Source of the DNA: Isosphaeraceae bacterium
GTDB taxonomy: Bacteria > Planctomycetota > Planctomycetia > Isosphaerales > Isosphaeraceae
Length of the DNA: 54,346 nt
Direction of reading: 5' to 3'
Assembly (NCBI GenBank): GCA_025356435.1
Contig: JANXSY010000152.1
Coordinates: 1 to 54,346, forward strand
A program made the translations under genes and the position numbers. Shown one piece after another: positions 34,501 through 43,392 of the stretch. Each line of letters starts with the position of its first letter. Position 1 is the first letter of the stretch. Below the pieces are notes generated by a model. That model made no database searches. It saw nothing but the letters and a program-made list of their open reading frames with translations, and was not told where the DNA came from.

Positions 34501-37500
34501 GCCGCCCGGCTGGGTGATTGTGCCCGGCGTCGTAACGCCGTTGCCCCACTGGATGGTGGTGGTGAAGTCGCTGATCGGCGCGGCGGGGTTCGCGTCGGTG
34601 AACGTGGCGACTTGCCCGGTGAAGGGGTTGCCGTCGACGGCGATAACGTTTGTCCCCGTCGCGACCAGCGCGGCGTCGGCCACCGTGGCGGTCCCGGTCG
34701 TGACGGCGGTGGTCCCGCCCACGTCGTTGATCGTCACCGTGACGTTGTTAAGACCGCTCTCGACGAAGGTGTGGTTGCCGGCCGACCTGACCAGGTAGGT
34801 GCCCGGGACGGCCGAGGCCGAGATGGCCACGGGGAAAGAACCCGTGCCGTCGCCCCAGGTTACGCTGCCGGAGAAGCTGGCGAGGGTTCCCAGGGGGTTG
34901 GCGTCCGTGAACGTCGCCAACAGGGTGCCAGCCGCAAGAGGCGAGCCTTCGGTCGCGAGGACCGGGGAGCTAGACGCAACGAGAGGGGCGTCGGTGACGG
35001 CCGCCGAGGAGGCGATCGTCGTCGTGCTGCCGCCGTTCGTCTGGAGCGTGGTCGTGACCCCGTTCAGGATCGCGGTCGAGCTGCTGGCCTTGTGGGTAAC
35101 GGAGACGGAGATCGCGGGGGTCGACGTGATGGCGAAGGTATGGGTGCCGATGACGTCGAAGCCGCCGGTGTTGTTCGCCACGATCGTGCCCGCGACGGCC
35201 GGAGTGCCGTCGCCGAAGTTGATCGACGCGACGAAGTCGCCGGCGACCGAAGTCGGGTTGACCTGTCCCGCGATCGGAGCCGGGTTCGACACCGAGAACG
35301 AGCCGACGACGCCCGTGAAGGCCTTGCCTTCCTGAATCGAGACCGAGGTAGGGGCGTTGACCAGCGGGAGGTCAAGGAGGTGATTGATCGAGACCGTCGT
35401 GAAGTTCGCGGCGGTCAGGGTCGGCTGCGTTCCCGACTTAATCGCCGTGGCGGACTGGGCCGGATTCGACGCCAGGGTCGTGGCCGTCTCGGAGGTGGTC
35501 AGGTTCCCCGCGTCGTAGTTCAGCGTGCCGGTCGCGGTCGAACTGTCGACGATCGCCGGGCCGCCGAGGCCGCCCGCGTTGACGTCGACTGTGTCGTTGC
35601 CGCTGCCGGTGTTCGCGGCGAAGTTGACGCCGTTGGGGGTGGCGATCAGATTGACGAGGTCGTTGCCGTTGCCGGTGTTGATCGTCAGATTGGCGAGCGA
35701 CGCGCCGGCGATCGGGGCATTCACCGTCACGCTGGTGTCGGTGTCGGTGACAGAGTTGATGGTCGCGTTGGTCTTGTTGGTGAAGTCGATCGACTCAAAG
35801 CCGGAGGACGCATTGCCGCTGGCGATTCGGTTGCCGTTGGCGACCCCGTTGACCGTCGCGACGCTTGTGACCTGGATGTTGTTGACCGCAGCCGGCGCGT
35901 TGAACGTGAAGTTCATCGCGGCGGTCGAGTCGTACACCGGGCTGAGGCCCGAGAAGTTAACCACCGACCCGTCGAGGTTGATGTTACCGGCACCGGGGCC
36001 GGTCGCGTTGTAAACCTCGTTGATGAACGAGTTCGGGGCGGTTGGGAGGTTGTTCACCAGCCGGAGCACGTTGTTCGTGCCGCCGCCGCCGGTGTAGTTG
36101 ATGCCGCCGGCGGGGATCGGGTTGCCGCCCGCGAAGTTGACCGTGGCGGTGGTATCGTTTGTGCCACCCGCCAGCGTGATCGCGATGATCCCGGTCGACG
36201 TGACCGAGTGGGTGGCAGCGCTGCCGGTCACGGTCGTGCTCACCGTCGCACCGTTCGTGCTGACGTTGAAGGTGTCGGGCGATCCCTGGCCCTGGACCTG
36301 AAGATTGTCGTTACCGGTGCCGTTGACCGTGACGTTGCCTGCATCCGCCGGGATGATGAACGTATCAACGCCCGCGCCACCCGTAAGGGTTGACGAGACC
36401 CCGGCCGGTGCTGCGAAGGTGTTACCGCCCGATCCACCGATGGCGGTTTCGATGTTGGCGACGAAGTTGGTCCCCGTAGCGACCTGTTGGCTCGAATGGA
36501 GGTTGACCGTGACAGGGGTCGTATAGGCCGAGTAGTCGAGCGTGTCGCTCCCCGCGCCGCCGTCGATCTCGCCGCCGCTGAGCGTCGCGCCATTGGTGAA
36601 GATGAACGAGTCGTTGCCGGCCCCACCGGTGATGTTCGTCGTGTAGGTGCTCAAGCCATTATTGGAAATGGTGAAGTTATCCCCGACGCTCCCACCCTTG
36701 ATTGTCAGGCTGCTGACGTCGTTCGTGGTGTAGTTGATCGGACCGTTCGGGGTCAGGCCAGTGAGGCTTCCCACGGTAGTCAGGACGTTGTGGCTCGCCG
36801 CGCCGTCGTTCGAGTCATCGACGACCACGTTCGAGAAGCTGCCGCTATTCGAGATGTTCACCGCGGAGCCAAGGATGTTCTGGTAGCTGTTGCCGTTGCC
36901 GATGTTGACGAGATCGAAACCGTTCTGGCCATGGATATTGACGACGCTGCCGATCGCGGTGGCCTGGAGTACGACCCTGTCACTGCCGAAACCCGTGTCG
37001 AAGGTGTTGTTCTGGCCGGGGATCGTCCCGTTGATCGTGAAGGTGTTGCCGCCGGAGCCGCCCAGGACATTGAAGCTGCCGATCTGGGCCGGGTTGTAAG
37101 TAACCGTCGCCAGACCGCCATTGAACCCGGTGGTCGTTGTACCGCTGACGTTGACCGACCGCGCGGTCGCGTCCGAAGAGTCGCTGATCGATAGGCTCGT
37201 CTGTCCCGACGTGTTCTTGACGTCGACGGTGCCGGCGATCCCGTTCAGGCTACCCGCTCCGACGAAAACAGAGTCGATGCCGCTCTGGCCCTGGATGTTC
37301 AACGCGGCACCGGCACTGAGCTGGGTGACGGTGGTCGAGTCGTTGCCGAGGCCGGTCGAGAGGTTGGTCGTCGGGGCGAGGGTGCTGTTGATGTTAAACG
37401 TGTTACCCTGCGTGCCGCCGAAGACATTCAGCGTCGAGACCGTACCGGCATTGAGGGTGATGCTCGACGGCGAGAGACCGGAGATCGTGCTGCCCGAGAA

Positions 37501-38064
37501 CGTCGCGGTGCGGCCCGACGCCGTGTTGCCCGAGTCGTCGATGTTAACCGTCGTCCTGCCGTTCGGATTGCCGATCGTAACGGTATTCGTGATGCCCTGA
37601 ACGCCAACGTTTGCGGTACCGAGATAGATTGTCTGCGTGCCCGAGTTCGGGTTGGTCGGCACGATCAGCAGTGGCTTGATCGCCGACTGAATGTGGTCGA
37701 CGTCGTTGCCGTCGGCGGTGTCGAGCTTGATCGTGGCGACGTTATTCTCGGGGCCGAAGACGACGTGTTGCGTCCCGTCGACCGTGAACCCGGCCGCCAA
37801 CGCATTGGCCGTGAGGGTGATCGAGTCGCCCGAGTCGCTTAAATTCAGCACCCCGCCCGCGCCGGTGGTACTGAGGAAGACGTTATTCGACTGGCCGCTC
37901 GCCGCGCTGTACAAGAGCGCTCCACCGGTGACGTCGAACGTCGAGAGCACCATGCGCTCTTCGAGACGCTCGAGCGCGAGGCGGGCATTACGGTCGCGGA
38001 CCTTGAGTGATCGCGTTCGGCGACGCGGATTTGAGGCATTGGAGGGATGGGCGGAAGGGCTCAT
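31522..38064 (-). CDS. Giant PKD-repeat surface protein with LERLEER-type N-terminus
   Basis: A 2180-residue predicted extracellular protein. The N-terminus is basic and carries LALERLEERMVLSTFD, the LEPR-type motif that starts many large planctomycete surface proteins. Residues ~40-700 are Gly/Asn/Thr-rich beta repeats with RTX-like GGxGxD stretches (GGAGNDSF, GGAGSDTL, GGAGVDTF). Residues ~880-1820 hold nine PKD-like modules of ~100 residues, each with W/FG(D/N)GT and a (G/A)xHT(Y/F)-like strand. A bacterial Ig-like module (FSGTSEPGTIIKLYA..DGAWSI) follows, then an unrecognised C-terminal domain and a His/Ala-rich, basic tail ending FKRKK. I see no cysteine. The ATG at 38064 is chosen for its GGAGAA site and because upstream residues look non-coding. 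A role in adhesion or cell-surface structure is inferred. Confidence 0.88.
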   Translation of the reverse strand: MSPSAHPSNASNPRRRTRSLKVRDRNARLALERLEERMVLSTFDVTGGALLYSAASGQSNNVFLSTTGAGGVLNLSDSGDSITLTANALAAGFTVDGTQHVVFGPENNVATIKLDTADGNDVDHIQSAIKPLLIVPTNPNSGTQTIYLGTANVGVQGITNTVTIGNPNGRTTVNIDDSGNTASGRTATFSGSTISGLSPSSITLNAGTVSTLNVFGGTQGNTFNINSTLAPTTNLSTGLGNDSTTVTQLSAGAALNIQGQSGIDSVFVGAGSLNGIAGTVDVKNTSGQTSLSISDSSDATARSVNVSGTTTTGFNGGLATVTYNPAQIGSFNVLGGSGGNTFTINGTIPGQNNTFDTGFGSDRVVLQATAIGSVVNIHGQNGFDLVNIGNGNSYQNILGSAVNISNSGSFSNVVVDDSNDGAASHNVLTTVGSLTGLTPNGPINYTTNDVSSLTIKGGSVGDNFTISNNGLSTYTTNITGGAGNDSFIFTNGATLSGGEIDGGAGSDTLDYSAYTTPVTVNLHSSQQVATGTNFVANIETAIGGSGGNTFAAPAGVSSTLTGGAGVDTFIIPADAGNVTVNGTGNDNLQVQGQGSPDTFNVSTNGATVSTTVTGSAATHSVTSTGIIAITLAGGTNDTTATVNFAGGNPIPAGGINYTGGGGTNNVLRLVNNLPTAPNSFINEVYNATGPGAGNINLDGSVVNFSGLSPVYDSTAAMNFTFNAPAAVNNIQVTSVATVNGVANGNRIASGNASSGFESIDFTNKTNATINSVTDTDTSVTVNAPIAGASLANLTINTGNGNDLVNLIATPNGVNFAANTGSGNDTVDVNAGGLGGPAIVDSSTATGTLNYDAGNLTTSETATTLASNPAQSATAIKSGTQPTLTAANFTTVSINHLLDLPLVNAPTSVSIQEGKAFTGVVGSFSVSNPAPIAGQVNPTSVAGDFVASINFGDGTPAVAGTIVANNTGGFDVIGTHTFAITSTPAISVSVTHKASSSTAILNGVTTTLQTNGGSTTTIASSAAVTDAPLVASSSPVLATEGSPLAAGTLLATFTDANPLGTLASFSGSVTWGDGTGSFPVAISASAVPGTYLVRSAGNHTFVESGLNNVTVTINDVGGTTAVTTGTATVADAALVATGTNVIAVDGNPFTGQVATFTDANPAAPISDFTTTIQWGNGVTTPGTITQPGGVGTAFVVTGTQTFKAGTFPVSVSIKDVGGSTATSVSTATISAATLVPNGAGAALTTVEGQPFTAQLGAFTSGNPIANVLQFAAVVNWGDGTSSNGTITQSSAGVFSVTGNHTYAVPSASNPIVVTVTDTALGGNVSTITGSAVVNDAKLSSTGAPVLGVEGAPIAAGTLVASFSDADSAATAAGFTSTINWGDGTSSTGTITAAGGLVSGFLVKSATPHTYARYGNYSVQVTVTDTAPAGANASVTVAASNATITDAALAATGTNIAAVEGTIFTGRVATFSDANPIAPISDFTATIEWGNGVTTPGTVTQPDGAGSLFVVTGTQTYLKSGSFPIAVTIKDIGGASATATSLATVAGAALTAGATTALTGTESVPLTAYVGTFTSANPLATASDFTSSVNWGDGTPISLGTILQAPNGTFYVTATHTYAEETAAATPNAFTVTVKSSAGVFATLTGTAAISDAALSASPVPIITSVEGTSSVLKTATFVDSDPNGTVADYSVVIHWGDGSTSNTAAVTITPTGSTNQGATFSISAPHTYAEEGNYLVTTTVTEIGGSSATTTSPASVANAELVGTGIPVVATENVPIVNVPVATFVDLGGAENLSEYTATVDWGDGTTPSAGAISLGANGMTFTVTGSHLFQESGTYPVTVIVTHVGADNTVIRTTATVGSQAVTLTGNLDASSDSGVSQSDKITNIVQPVFSGTSEPGTIIKLYAAKDGANNTLVGTGVAGADGAWSIRSSPLVDGAYLVTATATDPDAPTEVTGPVVLLGGVDPSRPALVIDTVGPVITEVIFRRALGKIIIAFQDFGGGITTANINDGINYSFTQYAKASFPPNLVTSFSVLQNTTTHNPIEMDLFINHGHPLRSGRYILNVKSSGITDIAGNHLDGAFYGYLPTGNHKPGVDFQALLISNRSATFAPLPTTTSATPLTPPGKKPHGFLTPTPHQTHSIAAPVRIQTAAVAHVAAKKVSVNVHDAALAHVTVSNFKRKK
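33109..34982 (-). repeat. Three-module super-repeat inside the giant surface gene
   Basis: The module triplet encoded at about 34053-34982 corresponds one-to-one to the triplet at about 33109-34053. Module 3 resembles module 6 (both ISDFT.TI.WGNGVTTPG then VTGTQT), module 4 resembles module 7 and module 2 resembles module 5. DNA identity is still visible: ACGCCGTTGCCCCACT occurs at 34535-34550 and again at 33593-33608, a spacing of 942 bases or 314 codons. This indicates duplication of a three-module block. Confidence 0.75.
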
Positions 38065-38949
38065 CGACGAGTTCTCCAGGGAAGAGGACGAACTGGAAAC
38101 CATCCAGCACGCGAGGAAATGTGTCAGAGCACCGAGGCTCGCGGAACGTGGCGAGAACGACATGATCCTTCCCTGGATCTCTAACCCTTCCGTGTCACCG
38201 ACCTGAACGCAACCGGATCAAACTGTTACAAATCGATTGATGATTGCGGACCGCGCGACCAGGCTGCTGACGCGTACCGCATAATCGCGCCGCAGATGCA
38301 TCACAGCATAGAACCGTTTTGAGCGAATCTGAGCGCTCATGCTCAAAAACCAACTTCGACAATGGCAAGGGCATCCATTGACCTTGCAAACGGCAATAGT
38401 CCTGCGTCGGAAACGACCCCTTCATTCGCGAAGTTAGGCCGGAATCGCGGCACTCCATACATTGAAGATTACCCAATTTACCCCTGAGGAAATTCTGATA
38501 CAAGTAGCCCGTCTCCTGCATTGTTGCAATTTGAGGTTACACAAGCATCAGTTTTGCATGGCTCGCCCACGTATCTAACTGGCGGCGACATCAGCAACTT
38601 TTGAGAAGACTGTCCACCCTCCGAATTCCTTCCGCTCGATCCATCTTCTTTGCAAAGATTATGCACTGTGATCGGGCAAGGATGCCGGTCCGAGCCGCTG
38701 AACTTGTTGGGGACTTTGACGATTCGGAGGCCCCTACTCGACGGTCGCGAGGCGCTATTGGCCGCGCGGGTTCTCGGGCTGATTTTCCCTCGCCGCGGAG
38801 GACGGTTCGGTGCTCTGAGCGGGAAACCTGTTGAACATTTCCTCCGCCGACCGCACAATCGGTTGAAGCTGCCGCCCTCGCTGGGCGGCTCGAATCCGAT
38901 TGATCCCACCCGATCCGTCCGCTCACGAACCTCGCGGAGACCGCAACCG
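38065..38949. other. Long divergent intergenic region
   Basis: 885 bases between the giant surface gene (minus) and the TAT-exported oxidoreductase (plus). The part 38210-38600 is less GC-rich than the flanks and probably contains promoters for both. Open frames here (minus 38195-38521; plus 38650 onward in frame with the oxidoreductase) have no family resemblance and no ribosome site. I see no hairpin with a T-tract and no RNA gene I can name. Confidence 0.45.
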
Positions 38950-40224
38950 ATGCGCGACGCCCACCCGAGCCGCCGGTCGTTCCTGATGCAGACCTCGGCG
39001 GCCGTTGCCGCGACCGCCTCTTTCGACCTGGCAGCCAACGCACACGCAGCCGGTTCTGACCGCCTCAAGGTCGGACTCATCGGCTGCGGCGGCCGAGGCA
39101 CCGGCGCGGCCGAGCAGGCGCTTACCGCAGACAAAAACGTCAGCCTGGTTGCAATGGCCGATGCCTTCGAGGATCGGCTCGGCGAGAGCCTGTCCGCCCT
39201 CAAGTCGTCCCCCGTCGCTGAACGGATTGACGTTCCTCGTGACCGGCAGTACACCGGGTTTGACGCCTACAAGAACGTCATCGACCAGTGCGACGTCGTC
39301 CTGCTGACCACCCCCCCCGGCTTCCGGCCGATCCATCTGGCCTATGCCGTCGAGAAGGGCAAGCACGCCTTCATCGAGAAGCCGGTGGCGACCGACGCCC
39401 CCGGAGTTCGCTCGGTGCTCGACTCGTGCAAGAAGGCAAAGGCCAAGGGCCTGTCGATCGTCGCCGGTCTGTGCTGGCGCTATCATGCCCCTCGCGTCGA
39501 GACGATGAAGCGGGTGCGCGACGGCGCGATCGGCAAGCTCGTCGCGATCGAGACGACCTACAACTCCAACGGCGTCTGGGACCCCAGGAAGACGCGGGCC
39601 GAGGTCAAGTCGGAGATGGAGTACCAGATGCGCAACTGGTATTACTACGACTGGCTCAGCGGCGACCACATCGTCGAGCAGGCGGTTCACGGGATCGACA
39701 CGATGGGCTGGGCGATGGGCGACACCCCGCCAGTGAAGTGCTTCGCCTCGGGCGGTCGGCAGGTCCGAACTGACCCGAAATACGGCAACATCTACGACCA
39801 CTTCAGCGTCGTGTATGAATACGAAGACGGCACCCGAGGCTATCACAACAGCCGACACTGGAAGGGCAGCGAGAGCCAGGTCAAAGACTACATCTTCGGC
39901 ACGAAGGGCAGTTGCGACGTCTTCGGGCACAAGATCGTCGGCGAGGCTCCCTGGCGATATCGGGGCGCCAATACCGACATGTACCAGACCGAGCACGACC
40001 ACTTCTTCGCGTCGATCCGAGGCAGCAAGGCAGTGAACGACGGCCTCTTCGCCTCGCGGAGCACCCTGCTGGCGATCATGGCGCGGATGTCGGCCTACAC
40101 CGGGCAGGTCATCACCTGGGACGACGCCCTCACCTCGAAGCAAGAACTCGTCCCCTCCCAGTTCGCCTGGGGAGACGCCCCGATCCGACCCGTCCCCCGT
40201 CCAGGAGTGACGAAGTTCGTCTGA
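38950..40224 (+). CDS. TAT-exported Gfo/Idh/MocA family oxidoreductase
   Basis: A 424-residue dehydrogenase of the planctomycete exported Gfo/Idh/MocA type. The N-terminus SRRSFLMQTSAAVAATASF is a twin-arginine signal (RR at 8-9). The Rossmann motif is KVGLIGCGGRGTGAA (~40-54), and the EKP motif lies at 143-145 (FIEKPVATDA). The C-terminal domain has YYYDWLSGDHIVEQAVHGIDTMGWAMG, with the usual catalytic Asp/His region. The protein probably folds with NAD(P) bound before export. I chose ATG 38950 because the TAT signal begins there and GGAGA precedes it. Substrate unknown, probably a sugar derivative. Confidence 0.93.
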   Translation: MRDAHPSRRSFLMQTSAAVAATASFDLAANAHAAGSDRLKVGLIGCGGRGTGAAEQALTADKNVSLVAMADAFEDRLGESLSALKSSPVAERIDVPRDRQYTGFDAYKNVIDQCDVVLLTTPPGFRPIHLAYAVEKGKHAFIEKPVATDAPGVRSVLDSCKKAKAKGLSIVAGLCWRYHAPRVETMKRVRDGAIGKLVAIETTYNSNGVWDPRKTRAEVKSEMEYQMRNWYYYDWLSGDHIVEQAVHGIDTMGWAMGDTPPVKCFASGGRQVRTDPKYGNIYDHFSVVYEYEDGTRGYHNSRHWKGSESQVKDYIFGTKGSCDVFGHKIVGEAPWRYRGANTDMYQTEHDHFFASIRGSKAVNDGLFASRSTLLAIMARMSAYTGQVITWDDALTSKQELVPSQFAWGDAPIRPVPRPGVTKFV

Positions 40225-40298
40225 GTCGGTCGGAAAGCCGGTGCCCGGTCCGTCCGATCGGGCATCGGTCAAAGAAACGATCCGGGAGACTTTGCACC

Positions 40299-41543
40299 AT
40301 GAACGCTGTCAGTCGATGTCGAATCGCTCTCCTCATTTCGACAGGATGGCTGGTGATCGGGATCGCTCACGAGGCCAGGGCCGACGGTCTTGTCGTCGCC
40401 CCGAAGGCGTACAAGGGGTCGCTTAACGAGCGGGCGCAGGAGGCGATTATCCTCTTCCACGCCGGGGATGCGACGCGGTCGGCGTCGGAAGACCTGATCC
40501 TCAAGATCCGCGTCGAGGGATCGGTCGAGTCGTTCGCCTGGGTGCTTGCCCTGCCGAACGTGCCGAAAACGGCGGCCGAGGATGCGAAGCTGTTCGAGGA
40601 GCTGCACCGGTACGTCGAGGTGCGAAAGTCGAGGATGAGCAAAGCGGCGGCGGAGGGATCCAAGTCCTCGTCCGCCCCGGCAACAAAGTCGGCGACGGCG
40701 GTCGAGGTCATCTCGCGACAGGACGTCGGCAGCTTCGACGTGGCGATCGTCCGCGAGAACGAGGCGGGCTCCTTGAACGGCTGGCTCGTCGAGAACGGCT
40801 ATCGGGGCCTGGAAGGGGCCGACGACCTGGTCGACTTCTACCGCAAGAAGGGTTACGTCTTCGCCTGCGTGCGCGTCACCAATGCCGCGATGAAGGCGGG
40901 ATCGGCCGACCTCCACCCGCTCCGGTTCACGTTCGATACCGGGGGCAAGGACGGCGTCTATTTCCCGATGCGGCTGACCGGTCTGCAGGCCGAGCGGTTC
41001 GACGTCAACCTGTACGTCCTCTACGGCAAGTGGCTCAACGACCGGCTCAACGGCTACGGCTTCGCCAACCGAGGTTTCGCCCTGAACTGGCGCGACTACG
41101 ACTCGCCCCAGTGCGAGCCCAACCTCGGCAAGCGCTGGTCAGACCCGGGCGCAGACCCATATCTCGGGCCGCTCTCTGGCCTGGTCCCGACTGTCACCAA
41201 ACTATGTCAGAAGCTCCACCCGGGCGAGCGCTATTACCTCACGAACCTTCAGGCGACCGGGCTCAACCCGCGTGAGGTCCGCGACTGGCCCGACGACCTC
41301 TGGCTCTTCCCCTACTATACTGACCCCCGCATGATTCCCCTCGACGCCCGCGAGGGCGGTCCGGCTTCGGCCGCTTATCGCAACGTGCCCGCCTCTATCC
41401 CGTCGGAGGCGACGCGAGAGAGGAGTCGCCGCCGCTCGCCGATGTGGGTGGTCGTCGGCTTGGCGTTCTTGATGCTCGGAGTGGGGATCTTGGCGTTGAA
41501 GCGGTCGAGGCGGAGACCCAAGACGACCTCGCTCGATTTCTGA
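40299..41543 (+). CDS. DUF2330-type exported, membrane-anchored protein
   Basis: A 414-residue protein with an N-terminal signal peptide (~1-28, ending EARADG) and a C-terminal transmembrane helix (~386-404, MWVVVGLAFLMLGVGILAL) followed by a basic tail. The extracytoplasmic part starts VVAPKAYKGSLNERAQEAIILFHAGDA and resembles DUF2330 proteins (EDLILKIRVEGSVESFAWVLALPNVP). A Ser/Ala/Lys-rich linker lies near residues 112-130. Function unknown. It follows the oxidoreductase by 74 bases in the same direction. Its stop codon directly abuts the stop of the convergent sugar ABC ATPase gene. Confidence 0.82.
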   Translation: MNAVSRCRIALLISTGWLVIGIAHEARADGLVVAPKAYKGSLNERAQEAIILFHAGDATRSASEDLILKIRVEGSVESFAWVLALPNVPKTAAEDAKLFEELHRYVEVRKSRMSKAAAEGSKSSSAPATKSATAVEVISRQDVGSFDVAIVRENEAGSLNGWLVENGYRGLEGADDLVDFYRKKGYVFACVRVTNAAMKAGSADLHPLRFTFDTGGKDGVYFPMRLTGLQAERFDVNLYVLYGKWLNDRLNGYGFANRGFALNWRDYDSPQCEPNLGKRWSDPGADPYLGPLSGLVPTVTKLCQKLHPGERYYLTNLQATGLNPREVRDWPDDLWLFPYYTDPRMIPLDAREGGPASAAYRNVPASIPSEATRERSRRRSPMWVVVGLAFLMLGVGILALKRSRRRPKTTSLDF

Positions 41544-43094
41544 TTACGCCGTCACTCGGTCGAGGAACCTCGTCGCGGCGTCCATGATCGTCTCCTCGGT
41601 CGCCTCGGAGCGGGGTAGTTCGGCCGTCAGTCGGCCTTCGCAGAGGACAAGAATACGGTCGCTGACGGTCAGCAACTCGGGCAGTTCGCTGGAGGTCATC
41701 AAGATCGCCATGCCGAGGTCGGCGAGGCGGCGGATCAGGGTGTAAATCTCGGCCTTGGCCCCGACGTCGATACCTCGGGTCGGCTCGTCGAGCAGCAGCA
41801 GCTTGGGATCGGTCAGCAGCCATCGGGCGATGATGCACTTCTGCTGGTTGCCGCCCGAGAGGCTTGTGATCGCCGCGCGTCCTCCCGCCGTCTTGATCGA
41901 GAGATCGACGATCGCCTTCGCAACGGCCTGGCCCTCGCGACGCGGGTCGACCAGACCGCCGGTTGTCAGGCTGTTGAGTCGGGCGAGTGTGATGTTCTCG
42001 GCCACCGTCATCTGATCGAAGAGGCCGAGGGTCTTGCGGTCTTCGGTCACGAGTGCCACGCCCGCCACGATTGCGCGGTCGGGTCGGCTGAACCTGACGG
42101 GCACGCCATCGAGCCGGATCGTGCCTTGAGGCGGCTCGGGCGATGCGCCGAAGAGAGATTCGAGGAGTTCGGTCCGACCGGCTCCGAGCAGTCCCGCGAT
42201 CCCGACGATCTCGCCGGCATGGACCTCGAAGTTCAGCCCCGAGAGCGAGGGTCGGCCGCTTCTCGGTCGGCTCGGCAGCGAGAGGCCCTCGACCTGGAGC
42301 ATCGCCTTGCCGGTCGCCTTGTGAGGCTGGAAGGAGAGTCCGGCGATCTCACGCCCGACCATCCACCGGACGACGCGGGCGGGGTCGGACTCGGTACGAG
42401 GGGCGGTCGCGACGAACCGGCCGTCGCGAAGGACGGTGACCGAGTCGGAGAGGGTGAACACCTCATTCATCTTGTGCGAGATGTAAATCACCGTCGTCCC
42501 GGCGCGGCGAAGGTCGTTGATGACGCGGAAGAGCCGCGCGACCTCGGTGTCGGAGATGGCCGAGGTCGGCTCGTCCATGATGAGAATGGCGGCATCAAAC
42601 ATCAGCGCCTTGGCAATCTCGACCATCTGCTGGTCGCCGATCCGCAGTTCGCCGACGCGAGCCCTTGGGTCGATCGGGGCTCCCAGCCGATCGAACATCG
42701 CCCTGGCTCGGGCCTCCATCGCTCGGTCGTCGACGAGTCCGAATCGCCCGGTCATCTCGCGGCCAAGGAAGATATTCGAGGCGACCGAGAGGTCGGGCAC
42801 CAGGTTCAGCTCTTGGTGGATGATCCGGATCCCGGCGTCCTCGGCATCCTTCGGCCCGCCGAAAGCGACTGGCTTGCCGTTCAAGACGACCTGCCCCTGG
42901 TAGTCGGTAATCGCCCCCGCGAGGATCTTCATGAGCGTTGACTTGCCCGCGCCGTTCTCTCCGCAGAGCGAGTGAACCTCCCCCGCGCGGGCCTTGAACG
43001 TCACCCCTTCGAGGGCGTGAACCCCGCCGAATCGCTTGGTGATCTCGCGCATCTCGACGCGGATTGGATCGCCCTGCCCTACACCGTCGCTCAT
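41544..43094 (-). CDS. Sugar ABC transporter ATP-binding protein (RbsA/MglA type), orphan
   Basis: A 516-residue tandem ATPase of the carbohydrate-uptake CUT2 family. The first domain has Walker A GENGAGKST (45-53), signature LRIGDQQMVEIAKAL and Walker B AAILIMDEPTSAI. The second has the degenerate Walker A GLLGAGRTE typical of RbsA, signature LSGGNQQKCIIARWL and Walker B LLLLDEPTRGID. These proteins drive import of ribose, galactose, xylose or autoinducer-2 with a permease dimer and a periplasmic binding protein. Neither partner is adjacent here; the flanking genes are on the opposite strand. The start at 43094 has GAGG/AAGG upstream; an extension to 43133 adds 13 residues. Confidence 0.94.
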   Translation of the reverse strand: MSDGVGQGDPIRVEMREITKRFGGVHALEGVTFKARAGEVHSLCGENGAGKSTLMKILAGAITDYQGQVVLNGKPVAFGGPKDAEDAGIRIIHQELNLVPDLSVASNIFLGREMTGRFGLVDDRAMEARARAMFDRLGAPIDPRARVGELRIGDQQMVEIAKALMFDAAILIMDEPTSAISDTEVARLFRVINDLRRAGTTVIYISHKMNEVFTLSDSVTVLRDGRFVATAPRTESDPARVVRWMVGREIAGLSFQPHKATGKAMLQVEGLSLPSRPRSGRPSLSGLNFEVHAGEIVGIAGLLGAGRTELLESLFGASPEPPQGTIRLDGVPVRFSRPDRAIVAGVALVTEDRKTLGLFDQMTVAENITLARLNSLTTGGLVDPRREGQAVAKAIVDLSIKTAGGRAAITSLSGGNQQKCIIARWLLTDPKLLLLDEPTRGIDVGAKAEIYTLIRRLADLGMAILMTSSELPELLTVSDRILVLCEGRLTAELPRSEATEETIMDAATRFLDRVTA

Positions 43095-43392
43095 CGGCCT
43101 TACCTCGAATCGATCACGTCTGGGGACTGCCACAGAATCCAGATTGCATTCTCAATCACGCATTCGATCTTCCGCGATGTCGCGCGTGCTGTCAGGGGAA
43201 CGTCTCGTGGCGTTCCTTGACGGGATAGCCCTCCGGTCGATCGATCTTTCGATGGTCATCCTACGTGAAGCGGCGAGTTTCATCACCCATCGCGATTCCT
43301 TTTGAGTCCTTCCCCCGCACAGGCTACGATATCTCAACGGCCTTCGCCGCGAGATCCCTTCTGAACGACCTTAGCCCGACGAGGTCCTCCAC
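43095..43392. other. Divergent intergenic region before the zinc-ribbon gene
   Basis: About 300 bases between the orphan ABC ATPase (minus) and the next plus-strand gene. GAGG at 43381-43384 is the ribosome site for the TTG start at 43393. I see no RNA gene, hairpin with T-tract, or credible small gene. Confidence 0.4.

Noticed and set aside
31555..36393. Very long plus-strand open frames (31555-33912 and 34168-36393) antisense to the giant surface gene
   Set aside because: They are Arg/Asp/Gly-rich translations with no family motifs, and they mirror the repeats of the minus-strand gene, whose own translation has clear PKD modules. High GC keeps the antisense frames open.
38195..38521. 108-residue minus-strand open frame upstream of the giant gene
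   Set aside because: No ribosome site, no conserved motif, unusual composition for this genome; treated as intergenic.
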